Source of the DNA: DATEDA01 sp963744255
Lineage (GTDB): Bacteria > Pseudomonadota > Gammaproteobacteria > Burkholderiales > SG8-39
Assembly (NCBI GenBank): GCA_963744255.1
Contig: CAVUSZ010000016.1
Location: forward strand, 124,001-188,000
Reading direction: 5' to 3'
DNA length: 64,000 nucleotides
A program made the translations under genes and the position numbers. Shown here piece by piece: positions 27,204 through 35,133 of this stretch (positions are counted from its first letter, which is position 1; each line of letters starts with the position of its first letter). A model generated the notes under the pieces. The model was not told the origin of the DNA. It did no database searches and was given only the letters and a program-made list of their open reading frames with translations.

Positions 27204-27594
27204 GTACGACTACGCGGTGGTTCGCGTCGTCCCGCGGGTCGAGCGCGAGGAGTTCGTGAACGCCGGCGTGATCGTCTCGTGCCCTGCCCTCGCCTTCCTC
27301 GAGGCGCGGATCGAGTTCGACGAACGCCGCGTGCTGGCGCTCGATCCGACGGTCGACATCCAGGCGATCCGCGAGCACCTAGCGACCATCCCGCTCATCT
27401 GCTCGGGCGGGGACATGGCCGGGCCGATCGGCCGGCTGCCCATGAGGGAACGGTTCCACTGGCTCACCGCGGCGCGGAGCACGATCATCCAGACGTCCCC
27501 CGTGCACACCGGCCAGCTGGAGGATCCGCGGGCTGCGATCGAGCGCCTGCTCGATACGATGGTGCGGGTGTCCTTTCCGGCGTCCTTCAGGTAG
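27187..27594 (+). CDS. DUF3037 family protein
   Basis: 135-residue protein from GTG 27187 (PDRCKYDYAVVRVVPRVERE). Matches DUF3037: YAVVRVVPRVEREEFVNAGV near the start, then RIEFDERRVLALDP and GPIGRLPMRERFHWLTAARS, and finally RSTIIQTSPVHTGQLEDPRA. Overlaps the HipA-like gene, so the two are co-translated. No biochemical role is known to me; partnership with the kinase-like protein is inferred from constant linkage. Confidence 0.75.
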   Translation: MPDRCKYDYAVVRVVPRVEREEFVNAGVIVSCPALAFLEARIEFDERRVLALDPTVDIQAIREHLATIPLICSGGDMAGPIGRLPMRERFHWLTAARSTIIQTSPVHTGQLEDPRAAIERLLDTMVRVSFPASFR

Positions 27595-27737
27595 GCGATG
27601 ATCTCGGCGCTCGCAATCGATCGACCGGGGAGGATCGCGGTCGTTTCGACAGGGCGAGCATCAGCGACGAGCGCGTCCGGCGAAAGAAATCTATCGCAGG
27701 TGCAAGGCACGCTGCAATCGCTCGGCACGCCGAGCGG

Positions 27738-29396
27738 CTACTCCTGCAGCGCGCGATGGACGAACTGAACGCAGGCCGATCCTTCGCCGACCGCGGCGGC
27801 CACGCGCTTGACGCTGCCGGCGCGCACGTCGCCGACGGCAAAGATTCCCGGGCGACTCGTCTCCAGCAGATGCGGCACCCTTGACAGCGGCCAGCGGGTC
27901 GCCGCGAGGTCCTCCGCGCGCAGGTCCGCCCCGGTGCGCACGAATCCCTTCTCGTCCAGCGCAACCCACCCTTCCAGCCACCGCGTGTTGGGTACGGCGC
28001 CGGTCATGAGGAAGACGTGCCCGATGTCGCGTGCTTCGATCCTGCCGTTCGCGCCGCTCCGCCACGTCACGCGCTCGAGGCGCCCATTCCCGTCAAGCGC
28101 CGCGATCTCGGTGAACGGCCGCAGCGTGATGCCCGGGCTTTCCTCGATCCGGCGAATCAGGTAGCGCGACATGCTCGCCGCGAGTCCCGACGAGCGGACG
28201 AGAAGGTGCACGTGCCGGCACCCGCCGGCGAGGAAGACCGCGGCCTGGCCGGCCGAGTTCCCGCCGCCCACCACGATGACTTCCTCGCCCTTGCAGATTT
28301 GCGCCTCGAGGTGGGTTGCCGCGTAGTAGACGCCCTCGCCCACGAACCGGGACAGATTCTCGATGGCGAGCGGCCGGTACTCCGCGCCGGTCGCGACGAC
28401 GATCGTCCGCGCGTGCACCACGCGGCCGTCAGAAAGCTCGATCCGGTAGGGCCGACGGTGGCATAGCAGCCGCTCCACCGTGCTCGCGACCGTCAAGTCC
28501 GCACCGAACTTCTGCGCTTGGACGGCCGCTCGTCCGGCGAGCGCCTGCCCCGAGATGCCGGTGGGAAAACCGAGATAGTTCTCGATCTTCGAGCTGGTCC
28601 CGGCTTGCCCGCCGGGCGCCGTCGTTTCGAGCACGAGCACGTCGAGGCCTTCCGAGGCTCCGTACACGGCGGCGGCCAGCCCCGCCGGCCCCGCGCCGAT
28701 GACGATCAGGTCGCGAACGGCCGCGTCGTCGATCTCGGGGTTCATCCGCAGGCACTCGGCGATCCCCTCGTTGCTCGGGTTCCTGAGCACCTGCTCGCCG
28801 CGACAGATGACGACCGGCACTTCGTCGATCCCGACCTGGAAGCGCTCCAGCAACGCGGCGACGTCCGGGTCGCGGTCGACGTCGATGCTGACATAGGGAA
28901 AGCCGTTGCGGCCGAGGAACTGCCGCAGGCGCAGCGTATCCGCCGAATGACTCGAACCGATCAGGATGACGTCGCCCTGCTCGGCCGAGATCAGTCCCAT
29001 GCGCCGCAGAATGAAGGCGCGCATGAAGAGCTCGCTCAGCTCCGCGTCGGCCTGGACGAGCCGGCGCAGGTCCTCGCGCTCGATCGCTATGACCTCGCCC
29101 GCCTCGCTGACCCGGGCGCGCACGGTGCCGCCGGCGCCGCGCAGCGCGCTCATCTCGCCGGCGAAATCCCCGGCCGTATGGATCGTCACCGGCGTCTCGC
29201 CCGCGATGCCGGGCAGCACGATCTCGATGGCGCCGGAGAGAACGACCAGCAGCCGACCGTACCGGTCGCCGGGCTCCGCCAGCACTTCGCCGGCGCGGAT
29301 GCGCATCCGCCTGCCGTACGCCTCCAAGCGCCCGGTCTGCGCCGGCGTGAGCTTCGGGAACATCTGCTCCCGCCGGGTTTCGCGGAGATCAGCCAC
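27738..29396 (-). CDS. Three-domain flavoprotein: cyclic-nucleotide-binding, glutaredoxin-like, thioredoxin-reductase-like
   Basis: 552 residues. Residues about 10-130 are a CRP-type cNMP-binding domain (GRLLVVLSGAIEIVLPGIAG, GDFAGEMSALRGAGG). Residues 140-215 are a thioredoxin-fold domain in which the CxxC place reads SSHSAD, so redox cysteines are missing. From residue 228 it is a thioredoxin-reductase-like FAD/NADPH module (LIVIGAGPAGLAAAVYGASE; VIVVGGGNSAGQAAVFLAGG), but the usual CxxC is replaced by AATHLEAQIC. Such fusions occur in proteobacteria and remain poorly characterised. It sits 7 bp after the DsbA-like gene, a possible partner. Confidence 0.82.
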   Translation of the reverse strand: MADLRETRREQMFPKLTPAQTGRLEAYGRRMRIRAGEVLAEPGDRYGRLLVVLSGAIEIVLPGIAGETPVTIHTAGDFAGEMSALRGAGGTVRARVSEAGEVIAIEREDLRRLVQADAELSELFMRAFILRRMGLISAEQGDVILIGSSHSADTLRLRQFLGRNGFPYVSIDVDRDPDVAALLERFQVGIDEVPVVICRGEQVLRNPSNEGIAECLRMNPEIDDAAVRDLIVIGAGPAGLAAAVYGASEGLDVLVLETTAPGGQAGTSSKIENYLGFPTGISGQALAGRAAVQAQKFGADLTVASTVERLLCHRRPYRIELSDGRVVHARTIVVATGAEYRPLAIENLSRFVGEGVYYAATHLEAQICKGEEVIVVGGGNSAGQAAVFLAGGCRHVHLLVRSSGLAASMSRYLIRRIEESPGITLRPFTEIAALDGNGRLERVTWRSGANGRIEARDIGHVFLMTGAVPNTRWLEGWVALDEKGFVRTGADLRAEDLAATRWPLSRVPHLLETSRPGIFAVGDVRAGSVKRVAAAVGEGSACVQFVHRALQE

Positions 29397-29403
29397 CGCC
29401 GCC

Positions 29404-29949
29404 TCAGCGTCCCTTCAAGATCGTCTCGGTCGCCGCCACCAGGCCGCCGAGGCCGAACGACGCGTCCTGGATCACTCCGTTCAGGAACAGACCCGGCGTG
29501 CCGCGGACGTGGCTCCGACGGCCGCTCTCGATGTGCTCGCGCACCCGCTGGACGTAGAGATGCTCGTCCATCTCCGCAATGAAGCGCGCCATGTCCAGCT
29601 CCAGGCGCTCGGCATAGCTCTCCAGGTGCTTACGCTTCAGGTGCGCCTGATTCTGGAACAGCAGGTCGTGCATTTCCCAGAACCTGCCCTGGCCGGCGGC
29701 GCATTCGGCCGCCTCGGCGGCGAGCAGGGCGTGCGGATGAGCTTCTTCGAGAGGGAAGTGGCGAAACGCGAACCGGATCTGCCCGGCAAAGCGGTCGAGC
29801 AACAGCTTGAGCCCGGGCGCAGTCTGCTTGCAGATCGGGCATTCGAAATCCCCGTATTCCACGACGGTGACCCGGGCATGCGCCGCGCCCAGCACGTGAT
29901 CGCCGACGCCCACCGGAATCGCCAGGTCGAACTTTCGATCTTGGTTCAT
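29404..29949 (-). CDS. DsbA-family thioredoxin-like protein, cytoplasmic
   Basis: 181 residues from ATG 29949 (MNQDRKFDLAIPVGVGDHVL). Active-site motif CPIC in VVEYGDFECPICKQTAP, then the FRHFPLEEAHPHALLAAEAA and GTPGLFLNG (cis-Pro loop) typical of DsbA-like proteins. No signal peptide, so it should act in the cytoplasm. Immediately upstream of the sensor-fused flavoprotein and probably in one operon; electron transfer between the two is an inference. Confidence 0.85.
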   Translation of the reverse strand: MNQDRKFDLAIPVGVGDHVLGAAHARVTVVEYGDFECPICKQTAPGLKLLLDRFAGQIRFAFRHFPLEEAHPHALLAAEAAECAAGQGRFWEMHDLLFQNQAHLKRKHLESYAERLELDMARFIAEMDEHLYVQRVREHIESGRRSHVRGTPGLFLNGVIQDASFGLGGLVAATETILKGR

Positions 29950-30229
29950 GTGCTCACCGAAGGGAGTGCGCCGCGAGCGGCGATGATTCCTGTCTTCATG
30001 GTCAGCTGGTCCTCCCTGTGCTCGACGAAGCGGGGCTCCCGTAGGCGACGCCGCGAAGAATTCCCGTCCCCGATCGGAGTCTCGGCCGTCGCCGTAACCC
30101 ATGGGTTCTCGATAGGATCGAACCGCCGGTCGTGCATCGTTGCCGAACTCACGCGCCCCGTCGGCGGATGCCGGAACCATGTCGACACGACCGGAATCGG
30201 CGCCGGATCAGCCGCGTGCCGCGATCGGA

Positions 30230-30333
30230 TCAACGCCTCTGCTCCGCCCGGCTCGAGACCGCGTAACCCGCCTCCCCGAGCCAGCGCTCGAGCAGCCCGC
30301 GGATGAGATGGTCGGTCTCGACGATGAGAATAT
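30230..30333 (-). pseudogene. Remnant of a response-regulator receiver domain
   Basis: Minus-strand text YILIVETDHLIRGLLERWLG then EAGYAVSSRAEQRR and a stop. This resembles the first strand and helix of receiver domains (ILIVEDDxxIRxLLxxxL), with the acidic pair changed to ETD. Only about 30 residues remain, with no phospho-acceptor aspartate. Very likely a decayed fragment. Confidence 0.5.
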
Positions 30334-30462
30334 AACGCTTTCGATGCACCCGTTCCCGTGGGCGTCGGCGAAGCCAACGCGTCAGGCGCTCCTCCGCGGC
30401 GCGTACCCCCTGGTCACGTTTGGACGCCCGGCGCACACCGCCCCTGCGACGGTCGCAAGAAG

Positions 30463-30552
30463 CTCGAGCCGGCGGGCACGCGGCAGCAGCTCATCCGGAC
30501 CGAACGCGGCGCGGGCCACGTGTTCACCGCGACGGTGGAGACAGTGCGCTGA
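30463..30552 (+). pseudogene. Remnant of an OmpR-type winged-helix C-terminus
   Basis: Plus-strand text RKKLEPAGTRQQLIRTERGA then GHVFTATVETVR and TGA at 30550. This looks like the last recognition helix and wing of OmpR/PhoB-type regulators (RxKLExx...LIRTxRGxGYxF). No DNA-binding domain precedes it in frame. Together with the receiver fragment nearby it suggests a lost two-component regulator. Confidence 0.45.
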
Positions 30553-30667
30553 CACGCGGGGTACACCCTGCCCCGCCGCAGATTGCACCCGAAGGCGCGC
30601 CCTGCTAGCGTTCCGTCCGCGTCGGGCTGGTCCCGTCACACCGGCGCGCCGCTCCAAAGGAGGAAAC

Positions 30668-31639
30668 ATGTCCACCCGCCCGACCATCCGTGGCCTCGCC
30701 GCGCTAGCGGCGCTCGCGCTCGGCACGCCGGCGTCCGCTCAGACGCTCACGCTCAAGATGGCGCACATCTACGCGCCGGGCAACATCTGGTACGAAACCG
30801 CCGAGGCCTACGGGAAGGCAGTCGCCGAGAAGAGCGGCGGGCGCGTCAGGATGGAGATCGCGCACAGCGGCTCGACCGGCGACTGGCCGAAGTCGATCGA
30901 GGCGCTCAAGATCGGCACCAACGACATCGTGCTGCAGAGCGTGGGCACGCTCGACCGCTACAACACCATAGCCGGGATCGAGGCCTACCCCTACCTCGTG
31001 CGCGACATCGAGCACTTCAAGCGCGTCTACTATGGACCGATGGGGCGCGAGCTCTACGACGAGATCGCGCAGAAGACCCAGTTCCGCATCATCGGCGCCG
31101 GCTATCGCGGCGCGCGGCACATGAGCTCGAACAAGCTGGTGCGCAACGTCGGCGAGCTGAAGGGCGTGAAGCTGCGCGTCCCGCCGCTGAAGATGTACCG
31201 CGCGACCTGGGAGTACCTCGGCGCGAGCCCGGTGCCGATGGGGGTGGCGGAGCTCTTCACCTCGCTGCAGCAGGGCGTCGTCGACGGCCAGGAGAACCCC
31301 CTCGAGGTGATCGAGGGCCAGAAGTTCAACGAGGTGCAGAAGTACGTGATCGAGACCGGCCACGTGATCGGCGCGATGACCTGGATCTTCTCGGAGCAGC
31401 GATTCAAGTCGCTAACGCCGGACGTCCAGAAGGTCCTGCGCGAGCAGGGCGACGCGACGATGCTCGCCGCGACGGACCGGATGGCGGCGCTCGAGAGCGA
31501 GATCAAGAAGCGGCTCGAGGGCAAGGGCATGCAGTTCGTGCAGGTCGACACGGGACCGTTCCGCGAGCGGCTCACGCCGATGACCAAGGACTTCCCCGAG
31601 CTCGCCACCTGGGTGCAGAAGATCCAGGCGGTGAAGTGA
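30668..31639 (+). CDS. dctP: TRAP transporter substrate-binding protein (DctP family), second system
   Basis: 323-residue periplasmic protein. ATG 30668 follows a strong AAAGGAGGAAAC site. Signal peptide MSTRPTIRGLAALAALALGT cut after PASAQ. DctP features: KMAHIYAPGNIWYETAEAYG, MEIAHSGSTGDWPKSIEALK, LKGVKLRVPPLKMYRATWEY (Arg of the carboxylate site), LQQGVVDGQENPLEVIEGQK. Unlike the first system, it heads its own operon. Ligand unknown. Confidence 0.93.
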   Translation: MSTRPTIRGLAALAALALGTPASAQTLTLKMAHIYAPGNIWYETAEAYGKAVAEKSGGRVRMEIAHSGSTGDWPKSIEALKIGTNDIVLQSVGTLDRYNTIAGIEAYPYLVRDIEHFKRVYYGPMGRELYDEIAQKTQFRIIGAGYRGARHMSSNKLVRNVGELKGVKLRVPPLKMYRATWEYLGASPVPMGVAELFTSLQQGVVDGQENPLEVIEGQKFNEVQKYVIETGHVIGAMTWIFSEQRFKSLTPDVQKVLREQGDATMLAATDRMAALESEIKKRLEGKGMQFVQVDTGPFRERLTPMTKDFPELATWVQKIQAVK

Positions 31640-32127
31640 GCGCGGCGCGGCTCGCCGCCGCGATCGAGCGGACGCTCGACCTCCTCCTGGCCGCCGCCCT
31701 GGCGGTGATGGTAGCCGCGATGGTCCACCAGGTGTTCGGCCGCTACGTGCTCGAGCGCGCGCCGAGCTGGTCCGAGGAGCTCGCGCGCTTCCTCATGGTG
31801 TGGCTGACGATGCTCGGCGCCGCGTCGGTGCTGCGCGGCGGCGGCCACATCTCGGTAACGGTGCTGACCGACCGGCTGCCGCCGCGGCTGCTCCGCGCCG
31901 CGCTCGCGCTCCGCGACGCCGTCATGGTGGCGACGTGCGGCGTCCTCGTGTGGTGGGGCGTCGAGTTCGCACGCCTCAACGGGGCGCAGGAGTCTGCCGC
32001 CCTCGAGATCCCGATGACGATTCCCTACGCCGCCCTGCCTGCCGGCATGGCGCTGATCGTGCTGATGGTGCTCCTCGCACGGCTCGCGGGCGAGCCGTTC
32101 CCCGCCGTCCCCGGCGAAGAGTTCTAG
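31636..32127 (+). CDS. dctQ: TRAP transporter small permease subunit (DctQ family), second system
   Basis: 163-residue four-helix membrane protein starting at GTG 31636, overlapping the dctP stop (GTGA). DctQ signature VFGRYVLERAPSWSEELARF, then MVWLTMLGAASVLRGGGHIS. C-terminal helix VLMVLLARLAGEPF. It lies 7 bp before dctM. Confidence 0.9.
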   Translation: MSAARLAAAIERTLDLLLAAALAVMVAAMVHQVFGRYVLERAPSWSEELARFLMVWLTMLGAASVLRGGGHISVTVLTDRLPPRLLRAALALRDAVMVATCGVLVWWGVEFARLNGAQESAALEIPMTIPYAALPAGMALIVLMVLLARLAGEPFPAVPGEEF

Positions 32128-32134
32128 GGCCGCC

Positions 32135-33424
32135 ATGGCGGTCGCCGAGATCCTGCTCGTCGCGGTCGCCGTGCTGATGCTGCTCGCGGTCCCGGTGGCG
32201 TTCAGCCTAGTCGCCGCGACCGTGATTGCCATCCTCTGGCTGGGCGGGATCAACCTGATGATCGTCCCGCAGCAGGTGATCTCCGGCGTGGACAGCCTGC
32301 TGCTCCTCGCCATCCCGTTCTTCCTGCTCGCCGGCGACCTGATGACCGCCGGCGGGATGACCGATCGCCTCCTCGCGTTCACGAACGCGATTCTCGGGCG
32401 GTTCCGCGGCGGGCTCGCCATGAGCAACGTCGCGTCGGCGACCTTCATGTCCGGCATCTCCGGGTCGGCGGTGGCCGACACCAGCGCGCTCGGCCGGGTG
32501 CTCATCCCGGCGATGGTGAAGGAAGGGTATTCGCCGGGCTTCGCCGCGGCGCTGACCGGCGCCGCGAACATCGTGGGCCCGATCATCCCGCCGTCGATCA
32601 CCTTCGTGATCATCGGCGTGCTGACGAATCTCTCGGTCACGCGTCTCTTCCTTGCGGGCGTGCTGCCCGGGCTCCTCTACGCGGTGACGATGCTCGGCAT
32701 GGCGTGGTGGATCAGCCGCGTGCGGGCGTACCCGGTGCACGGCAAATCGTCGGGTGCGGAGATCTGGCGCACTTTCCGCGCCGCGTTCTGGGCGCTGATG
32801 ATGCCGGTGCTGATCATCGTCGGTATCCGCACCGGCGTGTTCAACGTCACCGAGTGCTCCGCGGTTGCGGTCCTCTACGCGCTGGCGGTGGGCACCCTCG
32901 CCTATCGCGAGCTCACGACCGCGCTCATCATGCAGGCACTCATCCGGACCGCGCGGACGACCGCGGTGGTCATGCTCGTCATCGGCGGCGCGCAGGCGAT
33001 GTCGTGGCTCCTCGCCTACCAGAACGTGCCGCAGCAGGTGGCCGACTGGATGCTCGCGGCGACCGCGAGCCCGCTCGTGTTCCTCCTGCTCGTGAACGTG
33101 TTCCTGATCCTCGTCGGCACGTTCCTGGAGAACGGGCCGGCGCTCGTCATGCTCGCGCCGGTGCTATACCCGATCGCCGCGAAGCTCGGCATCGACCCGA
33201 TCCACTTCTCGATGGTGATCGCGCTCAACCTCGTGCTCGGGCTGATCACGCCCCCGGTCGCGATCAGCCTCGCGATCGGCGCGCTGATCGCGCGCGTTCC
33301 CTCGCGCGAGGTGACGCGCGAGGTGGTGCCGTTCTTCATCGCGGCGCTCGCGGTGCTCGCCGTGGTCACGTTCGTGCCCGCGGTCTCGCTCTGGCTGCCG
33401 AACCTGCTGATGGGAAAGGGATGA
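32135..33424 (+). CDS. dctM: TRAP transporter large permease subunit (DctM family), second system
   Basis: 429-residue membrane protein, about 12 helices. Starts ATG 32135 (MAVAEILLVAVAVLMLLAVP). Family segments: AIPFFLLAGDLMTAGGMTDR, SGISGSAVADTSALGRVLIP, NIVGPIIPPSITFVIIGVLT, LGLITPPVAISLAIGALIAR. Its stop overlaps the SDR gene start (ATGA). Confidence 0.93.
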   Translation: MAVAEILLVAVAVLMLLAVPVAFSLVAATVIAILWLGGINLMIVPQQVISGVDSLLLLAIPFFLLAGDLMTAGGMTDRLLAFTNAILGRFRGGLAMSNVASATFMSGISGSAVADTSALGRVLIPAMVKEGYSPGFAAALTGAANIVGPIIPPSITFVIIGVLTNLSVTRLFLAGVLPGLLYAVTMLGMAWWISRVRAYPVHGKSSGAEIWRTFRAAFWALMMPVLIIVGIRTGVFNVTECSAVAVLYALAVGTLAYRELTTALIMQALIRTARTTAVVMLVIGGAQAMSWLLAYQNVPQQVADWMLAATASPLVFLLLVNVFLILVGTFLENGPALVMLAPVLYPIAAKLGIDPIHFSMVIALNLVLGLITPPVAISLAIGALIARVPSREVTREVVPFFIAALAVLAVVTFVPAVSLWLPNLLMGKG

Positions 33425-34218
33425 GGATGGGACGCCTGCAGGACCGCATCGCGGTCGTTTTCGGGGCCGGCTCCTCGGGACCCGGCTGGGGCAACGGGAA
33501 GGCGACCGCCGTCACCTTCGCGCGCGAAGGCGCGGTCGTCATCGCGGTCGACGTGAAGCGCGACGCCGCGGAGGAGACTCGGGCGATCATCGCCGGGGAG
33601 GGCGGGCGCGCGTCCGCCGCGGTGGCCGACGTAACCGACAGCGGCTCCATCAAGGCGGTGGTGGACCGGGTCGTCGCGGACCACGGCCGGATCGACGTCC
33701 TGCAGAACAACGTCGGCGTGACCGACATGGGCGGCCCGGTGGAGCTCTCCGAGGAGGCCTGGCAGCGCGGGCTCGACCTCAACGCGACGAGCGCTTTCCT
33801 CGCCTGCAAGCACGTCCTGCCCGTGATGCTGCGGAACCGCCACGGCGCGATCGTGAACGTCTCGTCGATCGCCGCCGTCCGCTACACCGGCTATCCCTAC
33901 ATCTCGTACTACGCCGGCAAGGCGGCTCTGAACCAGTTCACCGTCGCCATCGCGCTGCAGTACGCAAGGCAGGGCATCCGCGCGAACGCGGTCATGCCCG
34001 GGATGATGAACACGCCGCTCATCTACAAGCAGATCGCGGGCCAGTACGAGAGCGAGGCGGACATGGTCGCGCAGCGCGATGCCGCGTGCCCGATGGGGCG
34101 GATGGGAACGGCCTGGGACGTCGCGAACGCGGCGCTGTTTCTCGCCTCGGACGAGGCGGCCTACATCACCGGCGTATGTCTGCCGGTCGACGGCGGCTTG
34201 AGCTGCCGCGCCGCCTAA
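33421..34218 (+). CDS. Short-chain dehydrogenase/reductase (SDR)
   Basis: 265 residues from ATG 33421 (MRMGRLQDRIAVVFGAGSSG). Cofactor loop GAGSSGPGWGNGKATAVTFA is a variant of TGxxxGxG with an insertion; VLQNNVGVTD replaces NNAG; catalytic Ser in VNVSSIAAVRYTGYP and YxxxK in YYAGKAALNQ. Classical SDR length. The gene closes the second TRAP operon, so it probably oxidises or reduces the imported compound. Exact substrate unknown. Its stop TAA sits in the left copy of the pstB-edge repeat. Confidence 0.88.
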   Translation: MRMGRLQDRIAVVFGAGSSGPGWGNGKATAVTFAREGAVVIAVDVKRDAAEETRAIIAGEGGRASAAVADVTDSGSIKAVVDRVVADHGRIDVLQNNVGVTDMGGPVELSEEAWQRGLDLNATSAFLACKHVLPVMLRNRHGAIVNVSSIAAVRYTGYPYISYYAGKAALNQFTVAIALQYARQGIRANAVMPGMMNTPLIYKQIAGQYESEADMVAQRDAACPMGRMGTAWDVANAALFLASDEAAYITGVCLPVDGGLSCRAA

Positions 34219-34345
34219 CCGAAGGGGCCCGTGATGTAGTGGCTAGGGCCGGGCTGTCGCCCTTAACTTGCGTGCGCCGCGCAAGTTAGCCTGCGCCGTT
34301 ACATCATGGCTGCGTTTCGCTAACCGAAGCGGCCCGTGATGTAAT
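34215..34345. mobile_element. Hairpin mini-element that duplicated the pstB 3' edge
   Basis: Direct repeats of 26 bp, 24 identical (34215-34240 and 34320-34345), contain the end of pstB (ITGRFG-stop on the minus strand) and the SDR stop. Between them: a GGGC-rich stretch, a hairpin TAACTTGCG/CGCAAGTTA (34264-34288), the core AAGTTAGCCTGCGCCG (34283-34298), then an inverted copy of the edge (GTTACATCAT, 34298-34307). The parts match the nuoC-nuoD unit (16099-16288) in order, and the core differs at one base. Both flanking genes keep their stop codons. Element identity is inferred. Confidence 0.6.
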
Positions 34346-35102
34346 CTTCCGTCTGCTTCTTCTTCGGCTTGATGAAGATCGTGTCGGTGACGTCGAACTC
34401 GATGAGCTCGCCGAGATACATGTAGGCGGTGTAGTCCGACACGCGTGCGGCCTGCTGCATGTTGTGGGTGACGATCAGGATCGTCACCTTGTGCTTGAGG
34501 TCGGCGATCAGCTCCTCGATGCTGGCGGTGGCGATCGGGTCGAGTGCCGAGGTCGGCTCGTCGAAGAGCAGGATCTCGGGATCGGTGGCGAGCGCTCGCG
34601 CGATGCATAGGCGCTGCTGCTGGCCGCCGGAGAGGTTGAACGCGAGATCGTCGAGACGGTCCTTCGCCTCCTCCCACAGCGCGGCGCCGCGCAGTGCCTG
34701 TTCGACCTTCTCCTCGAGCAGCCGCCGGTTCCGCTCGCCGCGCACGCGCAGGCCGTACGCGACGTTCTCGAAGAGCGACTTGGGGAACGGGTTCGGCTTC
34801 TGGAACACCATGCTGATCCGCATCCGGACCTCGATCGGATCGACCTCCTTGCCGAGCAGGTTGGTGTTGTCCGGGTAGAGACGGATGTCGCCCTGGTAGC
34901 GGTTCCCGGGGTAGAGGTCGTGCATCCGGTTGAAGCAGCGCAGGAACGTGGACTTCCCGCAACCCGACGGGCCGATCAGCGCGGTCACCTTCTTGTCATG
35001 CACCGGCATGTTGAGGTCCTTGAGCGCATGGAAGTCGCCGTAGTAGAAGCTGAGGCTCTTCGCTTCGGCTTTCAGCGCGACTGCGGTCTCGGGTGCGGTC
35101 AT
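34320..35102 (-). CDS. pstB: Phosphate ABC transporter ATP-binding protein
   Basis: 260-residue ATPase of the high-affinity phosphate importer. Walker A GPSGCGKSTFLRCFNRMHDL, signature LSGGQQQRLCIARALA, Walker B EILLFDEPTSALDP, and H-loop ILIVTHNMQQAARVSDY are complete. Starts ATG 35102, 31 bp after pstA. Its last codons are copied in the adjacent element (34215-34240) but the gene itself is whole. Confidence 0.96.
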   Translation of the reverse strand: MTAPETAVALKAEAKSLSFYYGDFHALKDLNMPVHDKKVTALIGPSGCGKSTFLRCFNRMHDLYPGNRYQGDIRLYPDNTNLLGKEVDPIEVRMRISMVFQKPNPFPKSLFENVAYGLRVRGERNRRLLEEKVEQALRGAALWEEAKDRLDDLAFNLSGGQQQRLCIARALATDPEILLFDEPTSALDPIATASIEELIADLKHKVTILIVTHNMQQAARVSDYTAYMYLGELIEFDVTDTIFIKPKKKQTEDYITGRFG

Positions 35103-35133
35103 GTCGTGGGCTCCCCGGCGATTCCGTGTCCGT

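Larger units (their letters stand above)
29950..30667. other. Intergenic region with gene remnants
   Basis: About 700 bp between the DsbA-like gene (leftward) and the second TRAP operon (rightward). No intact gene was found. It holds short remnants of response-regulator genes on both strands (30230-30333 and 30463-30552). AAAGGAGGAAAC at the right end is the ribosome-binding site of the TRAP binding protein gene. Confidence 0.6.
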
